Source of the DNA: Paracyclopina nana
Lineage: Eukaryota; Arthropoda; Copepoda; Cyclopoida; Cyclopettidae
Assembly (NCBI GenBank): GCA_019096065.1
Contig: JAGUCH010000001.1
Coordinates: 8,866,001-8,930,000, forward strand
Direction: 5' to 3'
Length of the DNA stretch: 64,000 bases
How positions within the stretch are numbered: position 1 is the stretch's first letter; each line of letters opens with the position of its first letter. The notes beneath the pieces are model-generated. The model saw only the letters and a program-made list of their open reading frames with translations, did not search any database and was not told the DNA's origin. The translations under genes were made by a program, and so were the position numbers. Shown here in pieces: positions 53,796 to 64,000 of the stretch.

Positions 53796-56700
53796 TCATA
53801 GATTCTCGTGCATTTGGAAAGAGTTTCCGTCGGCACCTCCTTCAAAAGCTGGATTTACGTAGGCCTCGGCTGAATGCATTTGAGGCAAAGTTGGTGAGAT
53901 TGAGTCTTGTCTTTGGATCTGTTGATTTTGGAAGATTCTGTAATTTTCATTTGACTTGTAAACTTTGTAGTACTTCCACGCCACAACTGATCCAATTACG
54001 AGGAGAATCACCAGCACGATGCCGACTACAACTTCGGCCACATAATAGCCAGATTTACTTTCCGCCGAGGCAATGCATTTTTGCTGGCATTCTTCCTCTG
54101 AATTGAATTTGTTCAAATTCCCCTTGGATCCTAGGTAGTTATATGGAACGCACTCTGCCTGCTCTGCATTGTAGTAGAACCTTGCGAATCTTCCGCTCCC
54201 CTCGCCTGAATCTCGAGGCATCAAACACGCGTCTTGGAGCACCGTGTCATCATCGCGGACCCCGGAGCAAGCTTCGTGGCATTCGGACAAGGTGTCAAAG
54301 TTATTGTTGTTGCCGTCGCATCCAGAGTAGATGAAAGGCAGGCACTTGAACGACCTCGAATCGAAATAATAGTTGTGGTGGACAGAATGGGTGCTGGAAT
54401 TGCGGCTGCAATTCCCTTGATCCATCGGCAAGCGGCACCTTTCAAACTTTTTCAATTCTGCCGAGCCGGAATTTCTCGAGTGCTTAGTCGTGCCAAAAGG
54501 TTGCTGGCAGAGCTTTACGCAAGCTGCTTTGCTGAAAAATCTGTTTCCCACCGAGGTGTCATTCATGGGGACCGGGCATCCAATTTCAGCCTCACAGGCA
54601 TTCGCATCCTGGTCGTAATAGTAGAACTTGGACAAGTTAACGCCGTTTGCGCAAGTCACCGACGCCCCAACCTATGATGAGAAAACTTATGAAGCATCGT
54701 AATTGCGCAGTACTTAAGGATTTGCTACTCTTGGTTTTTTGCATGATGATTTGGTCTTGACGATGTATCTGGTTGGAGCAGTTGTCATGGTCGTGGTGTC
54801 TTGGGTAGCAAGAGCTTCTTCACATGTTTGTGAGCAGACGGCTCGTGTGAAAAAGCGATTTTGGTTGCCTCCACAGCCTCCATATGTAAAAGGAACGCAA
54901 CGGCCTCGGTCCTCATCGAAGGCCCACATTTGAATGGGTGAGGAACATGAGCCCCTGTCGATTTTCCGATGGCAATCCGATGTCATTCGTGGAAAAGCAG
55001 TCACACTCGACAACGAGCCACTGAAGTAAGAACAATCATTAGTGGCGCGCGTGTTTACAATATTACCAAACTGTACGCGCATAAGTCCCATATTGGCATA
55101 GTAAACCGGGGCGAACTTTTTTATTATTGGACTCGTGGTGCTATGATAAAACTGTTGAGGCTTTTGCTTCCACGGTCAGGTCAAAAACTTCCCGTCTATA
55201 CACACACGCATGGTATATATAGGAAAAATACTAGCCACCAACCGCCTTTGCTGCAATAACATTCTTGAGTGCAATAGTATAGCACAGTGTATATACTTTT
55301 AGTGAAATATAAAGGTGGCAAAAGTGCCCATCAACCGTTGTATAGGAGGGGATCCAGCCATCGGAAAACTGCGGTGGTTTTTTGGGGGAAAGCAGAATTT
55401 AACGAGGCCTCTTTTTCCCCCATCATTCGAGAGCCTCACTTTGTTCTTCGTGGTATCGAATTGAGTTGTACCACTAGTAAACATGAGTTAGGACGAGTAT
55501 CGACTTACTTGATAAAGCTTCGGCACTCCGACTCGCACTCAGCCATGGTGAGAAAGTTGTTGGCATCCCCAGCATCGCCGCTGCAACCTTTGAAAATGAA
55601 GGCCAGACATTTCGCCTGAGTCGAATCAAAGTAGAAGCGCTCTGTAAAGTCGTCGCAAGTTCCCTGAAAGGAAAGAAAGACCCATTTATCGTATCAAGTA
55701 GCCCCTCGAATTTTGCCAAGCAATCCATCAATTTGATAATAGAGGCTGCCATTCAAGTTAAGCAGCGTTACTGCATTGGCTCCGCGTTTCCTCCTCTGGA
55801 ATAGTCAAGTAGTCAAATAAACTTTTCGGGGAACAAAGTGTGAAGGTGTTGACATCGACTTTCTCTCTGATCCTTTGAGTGATAGGTCAAGAAAGCCGAC
55901 TTTTTCAACTCGCCAGAGCAATCGATGAAAAAGTTTGAGACCAACAAAAGCCCGGTTCCAACACGGGATATCAGTATAGTATAGTACGGTAAACTAGTTA
56001 AGTCAGGTTGAGCTGAGCGCGCGAGCTAGGTGTGACCTGACTATGCTAAAAAGTCAAGTTACGTCTCCTGACTATGCTGATTTTCCTTGTTGGAACCGGG
56101 CTAAAAGCTATTATAGAGGGAAGAAGGCAGGCGGCCCCAACAACTTTTTCGTTATATGCATTTAATCAAGGTTATTTTTAAAAGGGCAGCTTACTTCGTC
56201 TCTCGGCAGGATGCACCTATGCTCTGGGGAGTTGCTGCGAGGTCCACACTTATCATTGCAATCTTGCAAGGTGAGAAAATTGTTGGCGTTGCCCCGACAG
56301 CCACCAAATACGAACGGTTTGCAGCGGCCATCGATGAAGTCGAAGTAGAAACGGTGCAAAGATTCAATGCAGGGACCTACTGACTTTGTCAGATTGCAAG
56401 GGAAAGGCCAATTAGCGTCTTCCTTTTCTCCAGAGCCATTAGCACCTAAAAAAAGTTAGTGCTCGTACGAGTGCAACTGGTGGTAAACGTACACTTGAAG
56501 TTGAGCATTATGCTGTGTTCAGCCTGATTTTCGTAAAATTCAGAGTGAAATGAAATGTGGAATTGAAATCAATGTACATTGTCAAATTGGAATATGAAGC
56601 TTCATAATGAGGCAATTTTAAAGGGGAATACAGCATTAATTTTTCTAACTATAGAAGTTGTTGACCTAATTGCTCGGAAAAACAAATTGCGTTTGTTTTT

Positions 56701-59700
56701 TATGGTGCTCATAAATAAACGTACTTGATTGGAAAATGTGAAGGTCGTCCAACAATACTGAGCTTTGGTCGCCGCCTCGCCATGCCTCAATTTTCACCTG
56801 CATGAAAAGGAGTTTGAACCTTGCTTTTTGCTCAACCGCGAAAAAACATTCCTTTTCACTCCTCCTATTTTGAATAATCGACGAGATCACATCGAATAGA
56901 AGTGCTGTTTGGAGCTTTCTACTTGGCGGGTAGAGAAGGCTTTTTTCCAAACAAACAGAGAAATGGCAAGAATGGGAAGAAAAAGGAAGCTACTTTAGCC
57001 GATGCAAACAAAAAACGGTTCAAGCTTCACAAGATTGATTGAAAACACGTTACCATTTGTGTCTTGCTGCCATTGTTGGACATTCCTGGGAAATTCAAGA
57101 TTTTGTTGGTGGACTCGCTCTTGGAGAAGTTATGCCAATTCTGCAATACAAAACACCGCTGTTCAAGGCCATTTGTAAGCTCTGATGTACTAGGCCGTTC
57201 TCATATTGCCGGAAAAAGCTAAGCTAAGGTGAAATTAGCTAAGCTAAGGTAAAATTAGCTAAGCTAAGGTACAAGTTATGCAACGAAAACCGGTTATTTC
57301 GCTCAACATTCACAAAAAGCAGCTACTTTGCTTGAAATGTTGAGCGTTTGCTTAGCTATTTTTACCTTAGCTTAGCTATTTTTACCTTAGCTTAGCTTTT
57401 TCCGGCAATATGAGAACGGCCTACTATGTCTGGTGGTAAAGGTAGATGCGTTCGAGATGGAAACTGCAGGCCTGTCCAAAAGCCTCAAAAGATACATAAC
57501 ACTCCGTAGCTAGCTGCTTTTGCTGTAAAGTATTTCTTGCATTGCATCCAGCCAAGGAACATAAAATTCGACCGAAAAGCCAGGTCTAAGACGATAAAAA
57601 AGTATGGCTTTCCGTCCTTTTGAAGATGTGCAAGCTTGACCGATGTAGTTTGGGGAAGGCTCAAACGCTAGTGTTTTCGTGCTATTTTTAAAAAGATCCA
57701 GCAGCCATTGTTGTAGCACGCCGCCTTTTCTGTCAACCTCTAACTCGATTTTTCCCCTTTTTCAGGTGACCATCAAAAGCTACCATTATAAATATGCCCA
57801 GGGGAGGCAGCCGAAAAAAGTCCACTCCAGTTGATTAAAAAGAAACATTTTATCGGATTGCAGGCTAATCTCGGCTCCTACCTTATCCATGATATGATCT
57901 GGATTGTCGACAAAATAGTCGAAGAAGAGAAAGTCTCCGATGTAGATCTTGAATCCTGGGTTCAATGTTTCGAAGAACGGCATTAGCTTCGGGTTTATGT
58001 TGCCAGTTAGCAGGAGACTGAATTGAAACGTGATGGTGGAATTAGGGATTAACCTGATGGGGTGGCTCAATCTAGGACGGCTGCAAGAAAAACAAACACA
58101 CGTAAGCTTTGTATTGCAAAGAGCATGCATGCCTCTTCTCAAAGTAGCTAGCTCTTACGTAACCATAGTGAAGTACGTCGTTTTCCATATCTTATCAATA
58201 GAAGGCGAGTTGTGCCGTTATGCTTACCCAATAAATGCAATGTGATGATCAGGTGTTGCTGCAACTTTGGAGTGGTCTTCAGAAGAGAACGGGAAGATAT
58301 TATCGCTGTCCAGTCTTACGATGGACCAATGATTCACATGCCAGTCCTCGAAATTGCTGTCCTCAAAATCCAGCTCCAATTCAGTGAAGTGCTCGCCAGC
58401 AGCCATGGAGAGGCCGCGATTGAAATTGCCAAAGATTAGTTGGAAAATGAGATCCTCTTCTGTTTGATTGGGCTTTTTACAAACGGCTCTGCAAGCAAAT
58501 AGGCTGTGAAAATTGTTCTCGTTGCCATCGCAGCCACCGTAGTAAAATTGAGCACAATCGTCAATACTGGCGTTGTAATAGAACCGTGGCCAATTGTCCT
58601 TGCAGGGCCCGATTTCAGGCATGAGATCACAAAACTCCGGCTTCGCCGATACAATGCTTTTTTCAGCGAGGCTCTCCTCTTCCTCTGACGCAGTTTCAAT
58701 AAGCTTCCAGCTGCCTGAGTTCTGCACAAAAAAGGCAACACCATTATTAAATGATAACCAATCTGGCATCTAACACATAAAGGATAAATGCTTGAGTCGT
58801 TCCGAACCATATAGAGTCAGTAACTAACAGGTAGTTGAATTAGCAGCTAAGTAGTATTAGAAGTAGCTATCAGTAGGAAAAAAGTTAAGAGTTGGTTCAG
58901 GAGAAAAAAACTTAAGCTTCTTTGGGCCAGAATCCAAAAAATGCGCATCATCAATAAACGTGTGGCTTAAATGCACCTGTATAAGGCAAAAAGTAAATTA
59001 TGCATTCAAACCTCATCTCCAATATCAGCCTCTGGCTCAGATGAAGAAATTGATGAAGATGTGGTAGCATTGTCCATTCTAACAATGATGTTATCCACAG
59101 CAACAAGACTTTCAGCACTCGTCCCTGGCGTGGCTAAAAAAGTGATTCGCATAGAAATGTTGCCACCATAGCTGAAACAAAAATTTATCAATTTTTTTAG
59201 TTTACATGCTGCAAAATGGAGAAGCAGAACTTTTGATGCTATGCTAATGGTTTGATGCTAAAAAAGCCGTTCCGCTAGGGGAAAACTTCAATTTTGTTCA
59301 TACGAAAGGGCAGCCATGCTTGCTTTCAAGCTAGAGTTCATTTAGCAATAAGGTCTAACATTTTATTCGCCATTTTCCAATTTCCTATTCGAAAAGCCAT
59401 TTGCCCGAGATAAATCATGGCCTGGACCGATGATTTTGATTTCCTCTAGGAAGGAATGTGATTGTGCTCATCTAAGATTAACGGTTCGCGCGTTTTAATA
59501 AATGTTGAGATGCTGAGCTCCTTACATAGAAAAGTGTATGTACGTAGTAAGCTCAATAGCATGCCTAACGCAAAGACGGATGAAGGATATGCAATTGCAG
59601 TGCCATCATGTCATGTGGCAGCCGTGCATCATGATATCGGCTGTGCCAATGATTCCTTAAAATTTTTGCTGCGTTATAGGTTGCAATATTGGGAAATTGT

Positions 59701-61008
59701 TTTTTCAACTTTCGAAAATGCTTTCTTCCAAGCTTAGCAGGGAAAGTTTGGCCGATGCGGGTCGCAAGAAAAACTACCCAACACAGTATTGAATATTGGG
59801 CAAAAATAAACTGATGAAAACGACATGAAGACCCTAATCAACAGCCAAGTCATGCTACAGTTTCGTCACTGGTGGGTGCATGTTGCACTCAAGTCGTGCT
59901 GATGGATTCGATCGATTAAATCTATGCGGTTTTTTAAGGGCAGCTAATTAGCAATGTTTGTTCAATTGCAGCCTGACATGCGAATTACTGCGTAATGACC
60001 TGATAATTAACTAAAACTTATTAAGTGGGCCACTACTTTATCCAAATATCGAATACAACGAGTTGGACCAGGAGCCTAACGAAAACATCAAGAAGTGGGT
60101 GGATACTACAGACTGAAGGAAATACAACTTTACGCTACAATTTTCCCCAAATAATCCCCTAGGGTGGGAAAATCGTGTTTTTGGTATTGAAGATGAACTC
60201 GTAGCTCTATAAAGGCAACAGCATTGCTAAAAAAAACTGAAATGCAGCCATCTTGGGAAAAACTGAAAATAGACTGGCTTACCTCGAATACAACCTGAAC
60301 TGGTTCCATTCATTGACTGAGTAATCACTCGTTAGGTTTTCGATGGCATTTTCAACGTTGAAAACAGGCACGTCATCATACATAACTTGGAGGCCTGGAT
60401 TCACAACAAAACTAGTACTTCTGTCCATGTTACTCCAGCCAAAAACAAGGCACGTAAAGAGCACTTCTAAGCTAGAATTTGCTGTAACATTCAAGTCCAA
60501 ATGCATCATTGCAGCCGACTCCTGAAAGGAGCTACTATTACGTTCCGCCAAAGTTGGAATTGCAACCTTTGCAGAGCGGTCTTGAGGTAGCTGCAAGAAA
60601 ATGATACACAACAATACATCAGTAAGCTAGTTTGCGGCAACTGAAAAACTTTGTGAGACGTATTGCCCGTCATGGGTGTTTTGGCCCACACTTACTCGAT
60701 GAGAAAGTTAGGCGAGAGTCCGATAGCCTCCAAGGCCCATCTGTACTTTCATGGGAAATAATTTATCGTTAATTTGGCTTTACCTGGCCTGTTCCCACAC
60801 TTGTATCTGATTCCGTAATGGTCTGAGCGGGGGGATCTGGTACGGCGGTGAACCCATTCCTCTTGCTGATTTCCTTCCACGAGGTGATGATCCAAGTGCC
60901 ATTCTCCACAATCCAACTACCAAATCCATTCTCGAATGTGGTTTTGTCTTCCCCTGAAACTAGTGTCACAATTAACGAATACACTGCCAAAGTAAGATGC
61001 TGCTGCAT
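53796..61008 (-). CDS. Single-pass membrane protein with two MAM and seven Kunitz modules
   Basis: Eleven minus-strand exons join in consistent phase: 61008-60784, 60590-60283, 59171-59012, 58721-58228, 58080-57882, 57140-57054, 56797-56725, 56445-56195, 55663-55509, 55020-54729, 54671-53796. The product has 1039 residues. Order: signal peptide (1-19); MAM domain (about 24-215); acidic linker; Kunitz 1 (262-312); MAM (about 340-512); Kunitz 2 (532-582), 3 (593-646), 4 (667-717), 5 (744-803, degenerate), 6 (827-883), 7 (897-947); transmembrane helix (about 959-980); 59-residue cytoplasmic tail with NPAF, an NPxF-type endocytosis motif. Kunitz 1 keeps a basic P1 residue (GPCK), as in trypsin-type inhibitors; modules 2, 3, 4 and 6 have Ile, Asp, Ser and Ser. 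Module 7 lacks cysteines 2 and 4. Likely a cell-surface adhesion or protease-control protein; I recognise the domains but not a named orthologue. The weakest splice site is the donor GAG|GTTTGA after exon 3. Confidence 0.9.
55949..56102. mobile_element. Palindromic MITE, family 2, copy 2 (intronic)
   Basis: This 154-bp element has AGCCCGGTTCCAACA ends and a 3-bp duplication, AAA, at 55946-55948 and 56103-56105. It shares TCAGTATAGTATA and the central GAGCTGAGCGCGCGAGCTAG with the copy at 15069-15223. It sits in the 531-nt intron between the exons ending at 56195 and starting at 55663 of the MAM/Kunitz gene. Confidence 0.85.
57193..57421. mobile_element. Palindromic MITE, family 1, copy 2 (intronic)
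   Basis: This 229-bp fold-back element has GGCCGTTCTCATATTGCCGG ends in inverted orientation. It is flanked by a perfect 5-bp duplication, TACTA, at 57188-57192 and 57422-57426. Each arm consists of AGCTAAGCTAAGGTAAAATT-type tandem units, and the centre contains a CGCTCAACATT/AATGTTGAGCG pair. It lies in the 741-nt intron of the MAM/Kunitz gene between the exons ending at 57882 and starting at 57140. Confidence 0.88.
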
Positions 61009-64000
61009 GATTGCATACTGAACTAAGAATAAAGTTTGGAATCTTGTAACTTGACTCTAAATTATTGCCTCTCTTTTATGACTGCCTTATCATTCCTGAA
61101 TAAAAAGCCGAAGTATTCAAAGCAGAGCTAATTCTCTGATTGGTAGTGATAATTCACCCATACTTGAGCAAAAAAATATGCCACAACAATAAGCTATAAG
61201 GGCGGTCTCATATTCGTCAATTGGGCAAGGTAGGTGGACTCACCTTCCCACCTACCTAGGGTAGGTAGGTGAGGGTAGGCAGGTGAGGGTAGGCAGGTGG
61301 GTAGGTGGGTAACCTGGTAGCTTAGTGAACCAGTTAGTGCAGGCAATTTAAGTCAATTTTTTAAGCATAACAAAAAGCTGCTTCTACACAAAATGTCCTC
61401 TCGTGATTTCTGAGTCAAATTGACTTAACTTGCCTGCATACTAACTGGTTCACTAAGCTACTAGGTTACCCACCTACCCACCTGCCTACCCTCACCTGCC
61501 TACCCTCACCTACCTACCCTAGGTAGGTGGGAAGGTGAGTCCACCTACCTTGCCCAATTGACGAATATGAGACCGCCCTATAAATGAGCTTGAGTGCGTG
61601 ATATAAGCTATTTCGTTGTAAGGGGTAATATTTCAGGCAAAAATAACAGCAAAAAATCCATGTTTTGTTCCAAATGGATTTGTTTCGTGGCCTTGGCAAA
61701 GCAATCGCCAAAATGAGCTTTGCGACGAACTCTAAATGATTTATTATTTTGAGCTGTAATCTAAAATTCCATAACTTTAATTACTTTTTTAAATTGCCGC
61801 CTTCATAACAATCTTAATTCCGAATTCCTTCGCTTCCAGTATTATTTCCTCCATCTTCAATCTTGGTGTTTTTGGGAATCAAGCTTATACCATGATTTTG
61901 AAATTGCTATGATTTTTGCTCATCGACAGCGAAAATCCGAAAAACTGAGAAAAACAGTTGATTGTTAAAGTTAACGCATAAGCAAGTTTAGCTCTGGCCA
62001 ACGACAGCGTTACCCGAGCTATTTTGTTAATGCGCATTCATAATGGCATTTGTTGGGAAAGATTGATAAACAATCAAGAAATTGATTTTGTAACGACAAA
62101 TTTGATGCTCTATTTTTAGGCAAGTTATGAGCTGAGACCAGCCATTTTTCTTTTAAAAAAAACCAATAAAATTATGCGATTTGATCGCCTTACTGTCACT
62201 ATATTTTTTTTCAACGACAAATTTTTAAATTAAAGTGAATTCCAAGCTCAACTATTTAACGATACCAAGTGCATCTAGATAAAAGAATCTAAGTGCAGCT
62301 TCATTTCGATCCATTTTCGCAAAAACTTGAAAAATGGTAACGCCGAGTCACCGAAGACTTAACTTAAAAATAAAAAACAGAAGAGAGGGCTTGGATTTTC
62401 GAAAATGGAAATTTAGGTGTCCAGAGCGGAGGAGCGGTGCCACCGCCTCGGGTTATTTGAGAGAAGTGAGCAAATTTAAAGAATATATGAAAGCTCTTTG
62501 GAAATAATCGTAAAACACTTGTGGACGATTACAGGCTTACAGTTGTGCTCAACCAAAAACGTAAGTAAGGACATTTCTTCTTTTGATTTGCTTGTGAATT
62601 TGACATTTTTCCGGACTTTTAAGAAGATAGGAGCTGTTTGCGTCTTCATTAGATTTTTTCGTTATTCTTAATCATATTTTGGGGAGGGGAACTTCCCGCT
62701 ACAATGAGTGCAGCCATCCGCATCTTCAGAAATTGATGCCTCCAATTACCTTGATATTGCCTCTTCTGTGCCTTAACTTGGAGGGAGAGGCCAACAAAAG
62801 GCCAGGCATTGTCACGTCAGTTTTCAACATGAGCAGTTTTGAAGAGGATCAAGAACTTTATTAATTGCCACCTTGGTAACAGAATAGTTATCGAACAATG
62901 CATCAAGGCTGTATGTACTTCTATTTTAGTGCTCTTATTTCTTGCGATTAACCTGCTTTTTAGCTTCTCCCTAGCAGTGGGAAAAGTGCTTGAGATTTTT
63001 GACAGAACATGGAAGACGAGCATCATCAAAAGCCTACTAAGCATATACTGAAAATTGCAAAAGAAAATGCGCGCCAAGTTTCTATATGCTGAGGCCACCA
63101 CATCAAAGGCCCATCTAGATGAAAAGGCCAATAGAGCCAAGAAGAAACAAAATAGTATCGGGGCCTTTCTTAGTTGAGAGAGCCCTGGCCGAGAAAAAGC
63201 AACTGGTCTGAATTAAGGTTGAACGGCGAAACGGCTTTCACTTTGCGGCTTCAAGTCGGGAAAGCAGCTCTGACCGTCGACGCATTTCGCGCGCCCCATA
63301 TCGTAGAATTCAGGCCTTCCAGTGAGGATTTTCTAGTCTGAGCTGCAAGTTTCTTTCCGAAAACATATCACCATCAGAGAAATTGGGTAAGAATAGCTTT
63401 CTTTCTCTATCTAGGTTTTTTCCTCTTGGTATGTTTTCCTATATGGGTTTGGAACAGAGAAGCATTTCCTTATCAATGATTTCTAAGTATGTTGGATTTG
63501 CATATGCTGCATTCAGATCAAAATTTAATGGATGCTCTTTAAACACCTACATCAGAGCTGTTGGAAGACTTCAAAAGAAAAAAGTCTCTCTATGTATTTA
63601 TTGCATTCATGCAAGCTGAACAGCTTTTTATGAAGCATGTGCCAGGGGGGATGGACATCAGAAAGCAAATTTTTAAAGGATGACATTAAGAACCACTAGA
63701 TTTTTTTGGTAGCAGTAAAAAGATGATGATAAGATTTCGGGTCAGAAATCATCTTGATCCCTTGATCCGTAGATGTAAGAGGATTTTTCCTTTGGAAAAT
63801 TATAAATGCGAGCCAATAGGGCTAGGCTTGAAACTAGCTTGTCCAATTTTTTTAATCTTTTAATAATGCTCTATTTTCTTCAATCAAATGGAACAAGCCC
63901 CAGTAGTTTTAAGTAATTGACATTACCTTAAATATACCTGACGTAGGTGCCACACTGGAAACTGCTTTGCTATATTAGAATACGAAATAGTAGTTTTTGC
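61009..64000. other. Region upstream of the MAM/Kunitz gene, no further gene seen
   Basis: This holds the presumed promoter of the minus-strand gene, with a TATA-like CATAAAAG about 65-70 nt before its start codon, and the palindromic element at 61200-61578. Beyond that the DNA is A+T-rich. The open frames (for example 107 codons at 62817-63140, minus) carry no recognisable domain. I see no RNA gene. Confidence 0.55.
61200..61578. mobile_element. Palindromic MITE, family 1, copy 3
   Basis: This 379-bp element is a nearly perfect long inverted repeat with GGGCGGTCTCATATTCGTCA ends. It is flanked by a perfect 5-bp duplication, TATAA, at 61195-61199 and 61579-61583. The arms contain GGTAGGTGGG- and GGTAGGCAGGTGAG-type tandem units plus an AACTGGTTCACTAAGCTAC segment, present in both orientations. 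It lies about 190 bp upstream of the start codon of the MAM/Kunitz gene. Confidence 0.9.

Noticed and set aside
53317..53799. 160-codon open frame antisense to ferritin exons
   Set aside because: It is a shadow of the ferritin coding exons and part of the convergent 3' region.
57510..57719. 69-codon minus-strand frame considered as an exon of the MAM/Kunitz gene
   Set aside because: It has no usable donor before its stop. The flanking exons (ending 57882, starting 57140) join in phase and complete the MAM domain without it.

Overview
The window is animal, almost certainly arthropod, nuclear DNA. The genes have GT-AG introns, many of only 47-63 nt. They include two knirps-type (NR0A) orphan nuclear receptors, a family known from arthropods, and a secreted ferritin of the insect light-chain type. 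I would guess a crustacean or other pancrustacean, but the sequence alone does not settle the order. Nothing is bacterial: there are no operons, CRISPR arrays or rRNA.

Layout. Positions 1-18476 hold no gene I can support. A knirps-like gene (A) runs on + from 18510 to 20620 in two exons. A second one (B) runs on - from 37489 to 35332, also in two exons. The pair is tail to tail with about 14.7 kb between the stop codons. Each has a tiny first coding exon (19 and 18 codons) that a plain ORF scan misses; I found both from matching splice sites and matching protein ends. About 13.4 kb without a supportable gene follows; it holds a hAT-type non-autonomous transposon and a roughly 0.9 kb fold-back block built of tandem repeats. 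The last part is gene-dense. A 3-exon nuclear receptor with an unusual P-box lies at 50922-52435 (+). A 3-exon secreted ferritin lies at 52919-53721 (+). An 11-exon gene at 61008-53796 (-) encodes a 1039-residue single-pass membrane protein with the order MAM, Kunitz, MAM, six more Kunitz modules, transmembrane segment, short tail. The remaining DNA to 64000 shows no gene.

Mobile DNA. Three palindromic elements share a GG(G/C)CG(T/G)TCTCATAT terminus and 5-bp target duplications, yet their interiors are unrelated short-repeat palindromes. Two 154-155 bp elements share an AGCCCGGTTCCAACA terminus and 3-bp duplications. One 638-bp element has hAT hallmarks. Two of these elements sit in introns of the MAM/Kunitz gene and one lies about 190 bp upstream of its start codon.

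Function. The knirps proteins should be DNA-binding repressors without a ligand domain; both carry CtBP-type PxDL(S/T) motifs. The long gene-poor flanks fit the large regulatory regions usual for developmental transcription factors, but this is inference. The ferritin and the MAM/Kunitz gene converge so closely that the latter's poly(A) signal lies 13 nt past the ferritin stop codon.
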